From the NCBI GenBank assembly GCA_020027875.1, contig JAHRHA010000054.1, forward strand, positions 1 to 37,616: a stretch of 37,616 nucleotides of DNA. The letters are read 5' to 3'. The translations under genes were made by a program, and so were the position numbers. The DNA is from Micromonosporaceae bacterium. GTDB taxonomy: Bacteria; Actinomycetota; Actinomycetes; Mycobacteriales; Micromonosporaceae. The first letter of the stretch is position 1; each line of letters opens with the position of its first letter. The notes below the pieces were generated by a model. That model was given only the letters and a program-made list of their open reading frames with translations. It ran no database searches and was not told the DNA's origin. This document shows positions 7,745-17,306 of the stretch, piece by piece.

Positions 7745-8644
7745 TTAGACGAGAAGCGAGAGCGCGGCGGGTTCTGCGGTCACCGTGATGGGGAGAGGGC
7801 ACGCCCGCTCACCGTCCACATAGGTCGTTATGCCCTCGGCGGAGATACCAACGGTACGGGCACGGAAGCTCACGATCTTGGGGTGGTTGACGTGGGTTCC
7901 CTTGTAGAGGTGGGATTTCAGGCGCACCAGCGTCGTACGGGAGACCGTGAGCCCCACCACGATGTCGAGGAGCCCGTCCGTGACGTCGGCCGCGGGACAG
8001 ATGCGCATGCCGCCTCCGTACGAGGCGGTGTTGCCTACGGCCACCAGAACGGCGTCCATCTCGTGCTTCTCGCTGTCGAGGGTGAGCGTGTAGCGGCGCG
8101 GCCGCAGCCGTACCAGTTCGGCGTACGTGGCGAGGTCATACCGCAGCGGCCCGCGCGGCCAGCGCATCCCGTTAGCGCGTTCGTTGACGATCGCGTCGAA
8201 GCCGGCACCGAGCACGGCGGCGAACCAGTGGTCGTACCCGTCGGGACCCTTTATCCGGCCGAGGTCGACCGGACGGGTCCGCCCATACATGAGGGCCTGC
8301 ACCACGGTCTTAGCGGCCGCGACCGGGTCGGCCGGCACGCCCACCTCGGTGGCGAAGTCGTTGCCGGTGCCGGCCGGAATCACGCCAAACGGCACCCCGG
8401 TGCCGGCCACCGCCTGCACCGCCAGGTGCACGGTGCCGTCGCCACCGACCGCGACCAGCGCACCCGCGCCGTCGGCCACCGCGTCCCGGCAGACCCGCAG
8501 GGCGTCGTCGACCGTATTCGCGTCCAGCACCCGTACCTCACGATCCGAGGCCCGCAGCGCCGTCATAGCCGCCGCCACCTCGTCACGGCGGCGCCCCCGG
8601 CCGGCCGTCGGGTTCGGCAGGACCGCAAGCGGCCCGGGCGTCAT
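7745..8644 (-). CDS. diacylglycerol/lipid kinase (DagK/YegS family)
   Basis: A 299-aa lipid kinase that would phosphorylate diacylglycerol or a related lipid at the inner face of the membrane. Diagnostic motifs are PNPTAGRG (10-17), the catalytic GGDGT (67-71), IPAGTGNDFA and the C-terminal beta-rich domain with YGGGMRICPAADVTDGLLD. The start ATG 8644 overlaps the tatC stop as ATGA, so it is the last gene of the pafB-pafC-orf91-tatA-tatC series. The frame stays open to 9424 inside tatC, but that extension is Arg/Gly-rich shadow sequence. Which lipid it uses cannot be told. Confidence 0.9.
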   Translation of the reverse strand: MTPGPLAVLPNPTAGRGRRRDEVAAAMTALRASDREVRVLDANTVDDALRVCRDAVADGAGALVAVGGDGTVHLAVQAVAGTGVPFGVIPAGTGNDFATEVGVPADPVAAAKTVVQALMYGRTRPVDLGRIKGPDGYDHWFAAVLGAGFDAIVNERANGMRWPRGPLRYDLATYAELVRLRPRRYTLTLDSEKHEMDAVLVAVGNTASYGGGMRICPAADVTDGLLDIVVGLTVSRTTLVRLKSHLYKGTHVNHPKIVSFRARTVGISAEGITTYVDGERACPLPITVTAEPAALSLLV

Positions 8645-9531
8645 CGGTTGGCTTCGTCGTCGCGGTACGGGGCGCCCCAGGTCGGGGCGTCTACCGGCGA
8701 GACCGGTTCGAGTGGCGAAGCCTCGTCGTCGGCCACCCCCGCAAACGGCCTGCGCCGGGCCCGACGCCTGTCGTTGAGGAACGCGACGCCCACCGCCGCG
8801 AAGTAGAGCACCGCCATGCACAGCGCGAGGATCGTCATGTTGAACGGGTCCGGCGTCGGCGTCACGATCGCGGCGAAGAGGAACATCAGGAAGATCGCGG
8901 CCCGCCACCAGCTCAGCAGCTTCTTCGCGCTCACCACACCCGCGAAGTTGAGCATCGCCACGATCAGCGGAAACTCGAAACCGAGACCGAAGAGCAGCAT
9001 CACCCCGAGGACGAAATCGAAGTAGCCGTCCAGGTTGACCGTGACCGTGATGGTGGAGCTCATGCCGAGGAACCACTGCATGCTCCGCGACACCAGGATG
9101 AAGCCCAGTGCGAACCCGGCGGCGAAGAGCGGCGTGGCCACCACCGCGAAGGCGTACCCGTAGCGACGCTCGCGCTTGTGCAGCCCGGGCGCGATGAACG
9201 CCCACAGCTGGTAGAGCCAGATCGGCGCCGCGATGACCAGACCCACGTACAGCGCGATCTTCAAGTTCAGCATGAACATGCCGAGCGGGTCGGTGGTGTT
9301 GAACTGGCAGTCCCGGCCCGGGTTGCGCGAGAGGTAGAAGTCGCAGTACGGCGCGACGATGAAGTCCTGCACCTGCTGGGCGATGAAGAAGCCGCCGATG
9401 GCGCCGGCCACAATCGCGAGGCACGCCTTGAACAGCCGGCTACGCAGCTCGCGGATGTGCTCGATGAGCGTCATCGAGCCGTCGGCCGCGCGCTGGAACT
9501 CGCTCGGACGGCGCCGCTTCGCGGTGCTCAC
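8641..9531 (-). CDS. tatC: TatC twin-arginine translocase receptor subunit
   Basis: A 296-aa six-helix membrane protein, the substrate receptor of the Tat pathway that exports folded proteins bearing twin-Arg signals. The N-terminal cytoplasmic signature TLIEHIRELRSRLFKA is present, as is the first periplasmic loop with the conserved DPL region (NTTDPLGMF). Hydrophobic helices cover the rest. The cytoplasmic tail of about 40 residues is charged (RRRARRRPFAG, ending DDEANR), as in other actinobacteria. It starts 12 bases after the tatA stop. Confidence 0.96.
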   Translation of the reverse strand: MSTAKRRRPSEFQRAADGSMTLIEHIRELRSRLFKACLAIVAGAIGGFFIAQQVQDFIVAPYCDFYLSRNPGRDCQFNTTDPLGMFMLNLKIALYVGLVIAAPIWLYQLWAFIAPGLHKRERRYGYAFAVVATPLFAAGFALGFILVSRSMQWFLGMSSTITVTVNLDGYFDFVLGVMLLFGLGFEFPLIVAMLNFAGVVSAKKLLSWWRAAIFLMFLFAAIVTPTPDPFNMTILALCMAVLYFAAVGVAFLNDRRRARRRPFAGVADDEASPLEPVSPVDAPTWGAPYRDDEANR

Positions 9532-9543
9532 GATTGGCTGGCG

Positions 9544-9810
9544 CTAGTTGTCTCGGACGCGCTGACCGGGCTTTGCCGGGTCGTCCAGCGGCGACGGCTG
9601 GTCGTCGGAGAGCTGCGGCAGCGGCTGGCGGCCGGACTGGGCCTCCGCCTTGGCGTTCACGTCATCGTCGGCGAGCCCCTTGGTCTCGGCCTTGATGATG
9701 CGTAGCGACCGGCCCAGCCCACGGGCTGCGTCGGGCAGGCGCTTGGCGCCGAACAGCAGAATCAGCACCACCACCAGCACGATGATGTGCCACGGCTTGA
9801 CAACACCCAT
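9544..9810 (-). CDS. tatA: TatA twin-arginine translocase pore subunit
   Basis: An 88-aa protein with one N-terminal helix (residues about 6-20, WHIIVLVVVLILLF), the invariant FGAKRLPDAARGLGRS hinge and amphipathic helix, and a polar Asp/Pro-rich tail. Many TatA molecules assemble around TatC-bound substrates to form the translocation site. It lies directly upstream of tatC in the same direction and is preceded by orf91 and pafC. A TatB-like role cannot be excluded, but no second copy is in the window. Confidence 0.95.
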   Translation of the reverse strand: MGVVKPWHIIVLVVVLILLFGAKRLPDAARGLGRSLRIIKAETKGLADDDVNAKAEAQSGRQPLPQLSDDQPSPLDDPAKPGQRVRDN

Positions 9811-9895
9811 AGGAAACCCACCTCACTGACTAAGGACGAGCCCATCCTACGTGCGCGCGCCTCGCCCGGACACCTCGCGTCTGGGCCAAACTAAT

Positions 9896-10171
9896 CTACG
9901 GCTCAGGACGGTCCTTCTGCCGGCTGGCCTTGATCTGCTCGAGGCGGGTTGTCGCCTCGGCCACGCGGCCCTCCAACGCGGTCGCCCGCTCCGCTACGCC
10001 CTCGAGCTTGCCCTGGAGCGTCTCCGCTTGCTCGGTCCGCAGCCGCAGCCGGCGTACGGCCCGCCTCAGCGGCCGCACGTGACCCATGAGCGCCATCACG
10101 ACCGCCACCAGCACCACGATCGCCACGATGACCACACCGGCCACGATCCACCACGTCGCACCACCGGACAC
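9896..10171 (-). CDS. small membrane-anchored coiled-coil protein between pafC and tatA
   Basis: A 91-aa protein with an N-terminal hydrophobic helix (about 6-30, TWWIVAGVVIVAIVVLVAVV). A basic stop-transfer stretch (HVRPLRRAVRRLRLR) follows, then a heptad-like coiled coil (EQAETLQGKLEGVAERATALEGRVAEATTRLEQIK). I recognise no function. It starts 16 bases after the pafC stop, so it is probably co-transcribed with pafBC and the tat genes. The layout (one helix, cytoplasmic coiled coil) resembles scaffold or septum-associated small proteins, which is inference only. Confidence 0.8.
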   Translation of the reverse strand: MSGGATWWIVAGVVIVAIVVLVAVVMALMGHVRPLRRAVRRLRLRTEQAETLQGKLEGVAERATALEGRVAEATTRLEQIKASRQKDRPEP

Positions 10172-10187
10172 AGGATGACCTTAACGG

Positions 10188-11171
10188 TCAGGTGGGCTCC
10201 ATGCGCCCGTACGCGGCCAATGCCTGCCCCGCCTCAACCCGGACGGACTCCACCAGAGCCTGCGGCGCGATGACGGTGACCCCCGGGCCCAGGCCCAGCA
10301 CCATCCGACGAGCCCAGTCGAGATCGGATGCGCGTAGCGACACGAGCCAGCGGTCCGGGCTCTCCTCGATCACCCGCTCGCAGGGGTAGTACTCGGTGAT
10401 CCAGCGCGCCCAGCGGCCGATGCGCAGCGTCACCAGCGGCAACTCCTCGCTGGGTTTGAAGATGCCCTCGCTGACATCGTGCTGCTGCGCCTCGGGCGGC
10501 GGCGCGGCCGGCTCCTCCAGTTCGACGCAGGAGTCGATGCGGTCAACCCGGAACAACCGGACCGCCTCCACCCTCCGGCACCATGCTTCGAGGTAGGCAA
10601 AGCCGCCTGCCACCACCACGCGCATCGGGTCGACGACCCGCTCGGTGACCTCGTCGCGGGTCGCTGTGTAGTAGGTGAGCTGCAACGCACGGCGTCGCTG
10701 CACGGCGCCCTGTAGCTCAGCGACGCGCTCCGCGCCGGCGCCGGGCATCCGTACCGCCACCGGCAGGCCAGCCGCCGCGTCGCCCGCCGCGGACTCGATC
10801 TTGGCCAATGCGCGCTCAATCGCCTCCCGGTTCTGCACCCCGGGCACCTGCGCGAGCATCCGTAGTGCCACGACGAGCGCCAGCGCCTCGTCCTGGGTCA
10901 ACCGCAGCGGGCGGTCGATCCCGGCGTCGTAGGTGATCGTCACACGGTCACCGTCGAACGCCATGTCGATGAGGTCGCCAGGGCCGTAGCCCGGGAGGCC
11001 GCAGACCCAGAGCAGCTCGAGGTCCTCGCGCAGTTGCCGGTCCGACACGCCCAGATCGGCGGCCGCTTCGGTGACGAGGATGCCCGGGCGCGCCAGCAGG
11101 TACGGCACGAGGTTGAGCAGTCGACCGAGGCGCTCGCCCCCGCTGCGGCTCTCGGTCGTCGGGGCGCTCAT
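10188..11171 (-). CDS. pafC: PafC, WYL-domain transcriptional activator subunit
   Basis: A 327-aa partner of PafB. The N-terminal winged helix-turn-helix (about 15-60, PGILVTEAAADLGVSDRQLREDLELLW) is followed by a WYL domain (RRALQLTYYTATRDEVTERVVDPMRV, FAYLEAWCRR, VRLFRVDRI) and a C-terminal WCX extension. In mycobacteria PafBC binds single-stranded DNA through the WYL domains and switches on RecA-independent DNA-damage genes. The ATG overlaps the pafB stop as ATGA, consistent with equimolar translation. Despite the name it does not act in pupylation itself. Confidence 0.95.
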   Translation of the reverse strand: MSAPTTESRSGGERLGRLLNLVPYLLARPGILVTEAAADLGVSDRQLREDLELLWVCGLPGYGPGDLIDMAFDGDRVTITYDAGIDRPLRLTQDEALALVVALRMLAQVPGVQNREAIERALAKIESAAGDAAAGLPVAVRMPGAGAERVAELQGAVQRRRALQLTYYTATRDEVTERVVDPMRVVVAGGFAYLEAWCRRVEAVRLFRVDRIDSCVELEEPAAPPPEAQQHDVSEGIFKPSEELPLVTLRIGRWARWITEYYPCERVIEESPDRWLVSLRASDLDWARRMVLGLGPGVTVIAPQALVESVRVEAGQALAAYGRMEPT

Positions 11172-12205
11172 GGCTGCGTCCGCGCCCCGACTGGCGCGGT
11201 AGCGCCCTCAGCGGCCGCGCCCTCAGTGGCCACGCTGTCGAGGGCGTCAACGAGATCGCGCAGTCGCGCGATGGTCGCCTTTCGCACGTCATCAGGGCCC
11301 AGCACCACCACGTCGGCGCCGTATCCCACGACCCAGCGCGCGAACGCGTCCGGTTCGGAGTAGCTGATCACCATGCGGTCGCCGTCGGGACCGGGCACGA
11401 CCTCCTCGGCCCACCGACGCATGCCGGCGGCTCGGCCAGGGCGGACCAGCAGCGTCGCTCGGTTCGGATGCTCCACCGGTCCGGACCATCGGGCGACATG
11501 GCTGATCAGGTCCGTATCGGGGGGCGACTGGAACGCGCCCGGCTGGCCGACGGTGGTGACCGCGCCGACCACGCGGGACAGACGGAAACTCCGGGTCGCC
11601 TCTCGATCGAGGTCGTGCCCGACCACGTACCACCGGCCGCGCCAGGAGACCACGCCCCAGGGTTGCAGCCGCCGGGTCTGCGCCGCGTCGTCCTCCGGGG
11701 TGCGGTAGTCGAATCGGACCTCCTGGCGCTCCCGCGCGGCCGTCTGCAGCGCCGGGAAGGCGGGGTCGACGGTCACCACGGGCTCCACCCCGAGTGTGGC
11801 GTGCACGTCGACGTCGACGCCGGCCGCCCGCAACTTGAGCAGGCCGGATGTGGCCGCCGCGGCCAGGCCCGCGTGTTGCCACAGCCGGGCCGCGATGCCG
11901 ACCGCGGCCGTCTCGTCGGGTTCCAGATGGACGTCGGGCAGCGCGTAGTCCCGGCGCGCGATGCGGTAGCCCGGCTCAGTATCGAAGACGCTCGCCGTGC
12001 CGGTCTCCAGCGGCACGCCCAGATCGCGAAGCTCGGCCTTGTCCCGCTCGAACTTGCGCTGGAAAGCCTCGTGCTCTCGAGGATCCTCGGCGTTGTGCTC
12101 GTAGCCGGGCACGGTCGCGACGATCTGCGCGGCGGTGAGGAACCGGCGCGTGGACAGCAGACAGATCACCAGATTGACGAGGCGCTCGGTCCGGTTACGA
12201 GACAC
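11168..12205 (-). CDS. pafB: PafB, WYL-domain transcriptional activator subunit
   Basis: A 345-aa protein with an N-terminal winged helix (RTERLVNLVICLLSTRRFLTAAQIVATVPGY in two parts), a middle linker, a WYL domain (QEVRFDYRTPEDD, WGVVSWRGRWYVVGHDLDR, RSFRLSRV) and a C-terminal WCX region. It works with PafC as the activator of the mycobacterial-type DNA-damage response. I chose GTG 12205 (VSRNRTERL) because homologues begin this way; the open frame continues to 12256. It is the first gene of the minus-strand series running to the lipid kinase. Confidence 0.94.
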   Translation of the reverse strand: MSRNRTERLVNLVICLLSTRRFLTAAQIVATVPGYEHNAEDPREHEAFQRKFERDKAELRDLGVPLETGTASVFDTEPGYRIARRDYALPDVHLEPDETAAVGIAARLWQHAGLAAAATSGLLKLRAAGVDVDVHATLGVEPVVTVDPAFPALQTAARERQEVRFDYRTPEDDAAQTRRLQPWGVVSWRGRWYVVGHDLDREATRSFRLSRVVGAVTTVGQPGAFQSPPDTDLISHVARWSGPVEHPNRATLLVRPGRAAGMRRWAEEVVPGPDGDRMVISYSEPDAFARWVVGYGADVVVLGPDDVRKATIARLRDLVDALDSVATEGAAAEGATAPVGARTQP

Positions 12206-12279
12206 GTGTACGACGCTAGCAGCCTCCGCGAGCCAGGCCCCGGAGCCAACAAGCAAATAATGGGTGCCAGGGTTGTGCC

Positions 12280-13398
12280 ATGGTGCGGTGGCGCGAGGGC
12301 GTCGTGACCATGGTGGGGCGACGGTGGCGGGGCGCAGTCGAGATCGACGTCTCGGTGGTCCCGCGGGCAGCCGACGACCCGATCACCGTACGGGCATTGG
12401 CGTATCCGCAGCTCGTCGGCGATCCGGTCCGCGGTGATCGGGTGCTGCTCAACCTCAACGCGCTGGCCCTGGGATTGGGCACCGGCGGATATGCCCTGGT
12501 AGTGGCCCTGCCGGACCGGCTACCGCCGGATCGCAACGGCCCAGGTCACCTGGTCAAGGCGCGCTACACCCCGATGCAGGTGGTCGTGCTGGGGGTCGAC
12601 GAGGCCGCCTCCCCGCACCACGATGTCCTGGCCGCGACCGACGGGCTGGACGGCATTCCGGTGGTCACGGCCGACCTGCACTCGGCGCTGCCGGCCATCC
12701 TCGCCGGGGTACACGGGTCGCGGCCCGACGCCCGGGTCGCCTTTGTGATGACCGACGGCGGTGCCCTCCCGGCCTGGTTTTCCCGGACTCTCGATGCGCT
12801 GGTGGACCGGCTCATCGGCGTGGTCACCGTCGGGCAGGCCTTCGGCGGCGATCTCGACGCGACCAACATCCACAGCGGGCTATTGGCCGCACGGCATGTC
12901 CTCGCCGCCGACGTCGTGATCGTGACGCAGGGCCCAGGCACCCTCGGCACGGGTAGTCGGTGGGGCTTCTCCGGCACGTCGGTGGGCGAAGTCGTCAACG
13001 CGGTGGCGGCTTTGGGCGGACAACCGGTGGGTGCGCTGCGGATCTCGGAGTCGGACCCGCGGGAGCGTCATCGGGGGGTCTCCCACCATTCGTTGACGGC
13101 GTATGGGCGGGTCGCGCTCGCCCCGGCCGATGTGGTGGTTCCCGACGGCCTACCGGCCCCACTCACGGCTGCCGTGGATGCCGCCGTGGTGTCCCTGGCG
13201 CCGCCGCACCGAATCGTGCGCGTGAGCGTCGAGGGCCTGGAGGAGGCACTGCAAGCCCTGCCGCTGAGGCTCACAACAGAAGTAGGACTCTCAACCATGG
13301 GTCGAGACTTCGCCGGCGACCGCGCGTACTTCCTGGCCGGGGCCGCCGCCGGTCGCCACGCCGCCCACCTGCTCCCGCCGCCAGACTCGTCGATCTAG
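12280..13398 (+). CDS. DUF3866-family protein
   Basis: A 372-aa conserved actinobacterial protein that I place in DUF3866, which commonly lies beside pafBC. It starts VRWREGVV..RRWRGAVEIDV. Gly-rich nucleotide-fold-like stretches follow (YTPMQVVVLGVDE, ADVVIVTQGPGTLGTGSRWGFSG), then HHSLTAYGRVAL and a C-terminal STMGRDFAGDRAYFLAGAAAGRHAA. There is no signal peptide or membrane helix. The function is unknown. The ATG 12280 start fits the remembered family N-terminus; ATG 12310 is an alternative. The stop codon lies in the left arm of a large hairpin. Confidence 0.85.
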   Translation: MVRWREGVVTMVGRRWRGAVEIDVSVVPRAADDPITVRALAYPQLVGDPVRGDRVLLNLNALALGLGTGGYALVVALPDRLPPDRNGPGHLVKARYTPMQVVVLGVDEAASPHHDVLAATDGLDGIPVVTADLHSALPAILAGVHGSRPDARVAFVMTDGGALPAWFSRTLDALVDRLIGVVTVGQAFGGDLDATNIHSGLLAARHVLAADVVIVTQGPGTLGTGSRWGFSGTSVGEVVNAVAALGGQPVGALRISESDPRERHRGVSHHSLTAYGRVALAPADVVVPDGLPAPLTAAVDAAVVSLAPPHRIVRVSVEGLEEALQALPLRLTTEVGLSTMGRDFAGDRAYFLAGAAAGRHAAHLLPPPDSSI

Positions 13399-13453
13399 GG
13401 CAGAGCGACGTGAGTTGATCTCCGATGACGTCGCTAATCCCTAGATCGACGAG
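13386..13453. terminator. 68-bp two-step hairpin between convergent genes
   Basis: Perfect 15-base arms CTCGTCGATCTAGGG (13386-13400) and CCCTAGATCGACGAG (13439-13453) enclose a second perfect 8-base pair of arms, AGCGACGT (13404-13411) and ACGTCGCT (13428-13435). A 3-by-3 internal loop separates the stems and the apical loop is 16 bases. The structure includes the DUF3866-gene stop (13396-13398) and lies 28 bases beyond the stop of the convergent small gene. No T-run follows, so bidirectional termination or mRNA protection is likely but unproven. Confidence 0.75.
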
Positions 13454-13481
13454 CCGGGGGTTGATCGAGGAGCGGGGAGGC

Positions 13482-13703
13482 TTAGCCGAAGGCGATGAGG
13501 GCGATCCAGGCGCCGATGATCGCGACCAGTGCAGCCCCGAGCACCCAGGTGGGCACGGTGTACTCCCCGCGCCGGTTGCGCTGGATCTCGGCCACGGCCT
13601 TCTCCCGCCGCCGCTGAATCCAGCCCTGACGGACCTTGGCGGCTGACTCGAAAGGTTCGGACTCGTCCGGCTGGTTAGCCGGCTTCTGAGATGGGGTGCT
13701 CAT
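13482..13703 (-). CDS. small tail-anchored membrane protein downstream of pafA
   Basis: A 73-aa protein with a polar, acidic-then-basic N-terminal half (MSTPSQKPANQPDESEPFES, then QRRREKAVAEIQRNRRGEY) and one C-terminal transmembrane helix (about 50-72, VPTWVLGAALVAIIGAWIALIA). It starts 28 bases after the pafA stop in the same direction, so it is probably co-transcribed. I do not recognise a family or function. The topology suggests a cytoplasmic basic domain anchored at its C-terminus. Confidence 0.75.
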   Translation of the reverse strand: MSTPSQKPANQPDESEPFESAAKVRQGWIQRRREKAVAEIQRNRRGEYTVPTWVLGAALVAIIGAWIALIAFG

Positions 13704-13731
13704 AGGCTGCCGAGCCTACCGCGCAGGGGCC

Positions 13732-15090
13732 TCACATGCTCGCGATCAAGCGCTCGACGCGCTCGTCATAGGCGCGGAATGGGTCCTTGCACAGGACCGT
13801 GCGCTGCGCCTGGTCGTTGAGCTTGAGGTGGACCCAGTCGACGGTGAAGTCGCGGCGCTTCTCCTGGGCGTGGCGGATGAACTCGCCGCGAAGGCGGGCC
13901 CGCGTGGTCTGCGGCGGGGTCTCCTTCGCCTCGAAGATCTCCACGTCGGAGGCGACCCGGTCCACCGCCCTCTTGCGCTCGAGCAGGGCATATAGGCCGC
14001 GGTTGCGGCGAAGGTCGTGGTAGGCGAGGTCCATCTGGGCGATGCGGGGGTGAGATAGCGCCAGGTCGTGGCGCGCCTGATACCGCTCGATGAGGCGTAG
14101 TTTCGTCACCCAGTCGATCTCGCGCTCGACCCCGGAGGTGTCGCCCGACTCGACCGCGGCGAGCACGCGGCCCCACAGGTCGATGACGCGCTTGGCCGTC
14201 GCGTCCGCCCCGCGGCGGTCGATGAACTCGCTCGCCTTCGCGAAGTACTCCTGCTGGATCTCCAGCGCGCTGCACTCCTTGCCGTTGACCAGGCGCACCT
14301 TGCGCCGGCCGGTGACGTCGTGCGACACCTCGCGGATGGCCCGGATCGGGTTCTCCAGGGTGAGATCCCGCATGGCCACGCCCGCCTCGATCATGCGCAG
14401 CACGATGTCGGCGCTGCCGACCTTGAGCAGGGTGGTGACCTCGTTCATGTTGGAGTCGCCGACGATCACATGAAGGCGCCGGTACCGTTCGGCGTCCGCG
14501 TGGGGCTCGTCGCGGGTGTTGATGATCGGCCGGGATCGGGTGGTGGCCGAGGAGACACCTTCCCAGATGTGCTCTGCGCGCTGCGACAGACAGAAGACCG
14601 CCCCGCGCGGGGTCTGCAGAACCTTGCCGGCACCACAGATCAACTGCCGCGTGACCAGGAACGGGATCAGAATGTCCGCCAGCCGGCCGAACTCGCCGTG
14701 GCGGGAGACCAGGTAGTTCTCGTGGCAGCCGTAGGAGTTGCCGGCCGAGTCGGTGTTGTTCTTGAAAAGGTAGATCTCGCCTGCTATCCCCTCATCGTGT
14801 AGGCGCTTCTCCGCGTCGACGAGCAGACCCTCGAGAATCCGTTCGCCGGCCCGGTCATGCACCACGACGTCGGCCACGGAGTCGCACTCGGGCGTGGCGT
14901 ACTCGGGGTGAGAGCCGACATCGAGGTAGAGCCGCGCTCCGTTGCGCAGGAAGACGTTCGACGAGCGCCCCCACGAGACGACACGGCGGAACAGGTAGCG
15001 CGCTACCTCGTCCGGGCTCAAGCGCCGCTGCCCCCGGTACGTGCATGTGACGCCGTACTCGGTCTCGAGTCCGAAGATGCGCCGGTCCAT
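13732..15090 (-). CDS. pafA: PafA, Pup-protein ligase
   Basis: The 452-aa enzyme that activates the C-terminal Glu of Pup with ATP and joins it to a substrate lysine by an isopeptide bond. It has the glutamine-synthetase-like fold. Seen are metal/ATP residues E9 and E11 (FGLETEYG), the catalytic base D57 ([15 protein letters not shown]), [40 protein letters not shown] and the C-terminal domain ([23 protein letters not shown]). The length equals mycobacterial PafA. Absence of the long loop before the catalytic Asp separates it from Dop. ATG 15090 is chosen by homology; the open frame upstream is shadow. The rmlC stop is only 43 bases upstream on the same strand. Confidence 0.97.
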   Translation of the reverse strand: MDRRIFGLETEYGVTCTYRGQRRLSPDEVARYLFRRVVSWGRSSNVFLRNGARLYLDVGSHPEYATPECDSVADVVVHDRAGERILEGLLVDAEKRLHDEGIAGEIYLFKNNTDSAGNSYGCHENYLVSRHGEFGRLADILIPFLVTRQLICGAGKVLQTPRGAVFCLSQRAEHIWEGVSSATTRSRPIINTRDEPHADAERYRRLHVIVGDSNMNEVTTLLKVGSADIVLRMIEAGVAMRDLTLENPIRAIREVSHDVTGRRKVRLVNGKECSALEIQQEYFAKASEFIDRRGADATAKRVIDLWGRVLAAVESGDTSGVEREIDWVTKLRLIERYQARHDLALSHPRIAQMDLAYHDLRRNRGLYALLERKRAVDRVASDVEIFEAKETPPQTTRARLRGEFIRHAQEKRRDFTVDWVHLKLNDQAQRTVLCKDPFRAYDERVERLIASM

Positions 15091-15133
15091 GACCAGAACA
15101 GTAGCCGCCGTCGCGATCAACCGGTACGCCGAA

Positions 15134-15733
15134 TTAACCGATACGACGCGAGTCGGTGTACTCGCGGCAGATGGCGTAATCGGGCAGCAGGCCACGGTCG
15201 CCCGCCTCGGCCAGCGTCGGCGCCTGCGCGTCGCGGGGCGACAGCAGCGGCCGCGCCGCGGGCCAGGCGATCTCGAGGTCCGGATCGAGCGGATGGACGA
15301 CCCGTTCGCGGGCCGGCTCGTACGTCTCCGAACAGAGATAGGTGACGGTGGCGTCGTCGGAGAGAGCGCAGAGGCCGTGGCCGAGCCCCTCGGCGAGGTA
15401 CGTCGCGCGCCGGTCGACCTCATCGAGGCGCACGCCCTCCCATTGGCCGAACGTGGGCGAGCCGACCCGGATGTCGACGATCACGTCCAGGATGGCGCCT
15501 CGGGTACAGGTCACGTACTTGGCCTGCCCGGGCGGGGTGTCGGCGTAGTGGATCCCGCGTACCACTCCACCGGCGGAGATGGAGATGTTCGCCTGGGCCA
15601 GGTGCAGCGGGTGACCGACCTCCGCCGCCAACGTGTCGAAGCGGTACCACTCCAGAAAGACGCCGCGGCCGTCGCCGTGCTGGACCGGCGTGATCTCGTA
15701 CGCACCCTCGATGCCCAACGGTCGGATCTTCAT
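15134..15733 (-). CDS. rmlC: dTDP-4-dehydrorhamnose 3,5-epimerase-type protein
   Basis: A 199-aa cupin-fold sugar-nucleotide epimerase, third step of dTDP-L-rhamnose synthesis. Typical segments are [29 protein letters not shown] (active-site His and substrate loop), [35 protein letters not shown] and [23 protein letters not shown] 15733 overlaps the preceding methyltransferase stop as ATGA. With rmlA, rmlB and rmlD in the same block, RmlC is the best call. A single-position 3- or 5-epimerase for another deoxysugar remains possible. Confidence 0.9.
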   Translation of the reverse strand: MKIRPLGIEGAYEITPVQHGDGRGVFLEWYRFDTLAAEVGHPLHLAQANISISAGGVVRGIHYADTPPGQAKYVTCTRGAILDVIVDIRVGSPTFGQWEGVRLDEVDRRATYLAEGLGHGLCALSDDATVTYLCSETYEPARERVVHPLDPDLEIAWPAARPLLSPRDAQAPTLAEAGDRGLLPDYAICREYTDSRRIG

Positions 15734-16377
15734 GCCCCGCCCTTTCGAGTCACTGTGACGAACTCGTTGTAGATGAAGATCCTTCCGGCGGGGCGCGGAA
15801 AGGGAAACGAGTACTGCCGCTCCACGGTCAGGCCGAGTGCGCTGGCCAACTCGGCGGCCTCGGCGAAGCCGACGAACCGCACGTGGGTGGCGTCGCTGGC
15901 GAATCCCCGCTCCTGGGGCGTGATGAACACGATTCGACCGCGCGAGCGGACATACGGCAGGTACCGACCGATGACATCGCGAGCGTCCGGCTCGGACATG
16001 TGCTCCAGCAGGTGCGCCGCGAGCAGCGAATCGAAGCTGCCCGAGCGGGCGTGTTGTGAGGCGAGAAAATCCCCGATCGTGTACGCCGTCAAGCCGTTGG
16101 CCCGGCACGCGGCGATCGACGTTGGGTTGTGATCGACTCCGACCCCGCCGTCGCCGAGGTGGGCCAGGTTGCGCCCGATGCCGCAGCCCACGTCGAGGGT
16201 GCGGCCGAGGTTGAGACGGCGGAGGTTCCACCGGTACGGCGCTTGGGTCGGCAGGAGCCGCTTCCACCCTCGGCCGCCGAGCCGTTGCAGACGCTCGGTG
16301 TAGTCGGCCCCGTCGGTAGCCGGCCGGGGCGCGGGTGTGGACTGCACCCGATTACCGTAGCTGCCGCGTGAGTCCAT
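15730..16377 (-). CDS. class I SAM-dependent methyltransferase
   Basis: About 215 aa, with the Rossmann SAM site TLDVGCGIGRNLAHLG, an acidic second strand (GVDHNPTSI), FDSLLAAHLLEHM and a C-terminal half of the type seen in polysaccharide-cluster methyltransferases (RIVFITPQERGFASDATHVRFV). The acceptor is unknown. Context suggests a sugar or glycan of the rhamnose block. I use ATG 16377, ten bases after the rmlA stop; the frame is open to 16503 inside rmlA. It is translationally coupled to rmlC by ATGA. Confidence 0.8.
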   Translation of the reverse strand: MDSRGSYGNRVQSTPAPRPATDGADYTERLQRLGGRGWKRLLPTQAPYRWNLRRLNLGRTLDVGCGIGRNLAHLGDGGVGVDHNPTSIAACRANGLTAYTIGDFLASQHARSGSFDSLLAAHLLEHMSEPDARDVIGRYLPYVRSRGRIVFITPQERGFASDATHVRFVGFAEAAELASALGLTVERQYSFPFPRPAGRIFIYNEFVTVTRKGGA

Positions 16378-16387
16378 TCGTGGCGGC

Positions 16388-17248
<861 letters not shown>

Positions 17249-17306
17249 TGCACGGACTGTACCGGGGAACGTGGACGCGAGCTCGCTCCGGTAGACTGCC
17301 GACCCC

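Noticed and set aside
8645..9424. Upstream extension of the lipid kinase frame
   Set aside because: It runs inside tatC in another frame; the kinase N-terminus LAVLPNPTAGRG fits ATG 8644.
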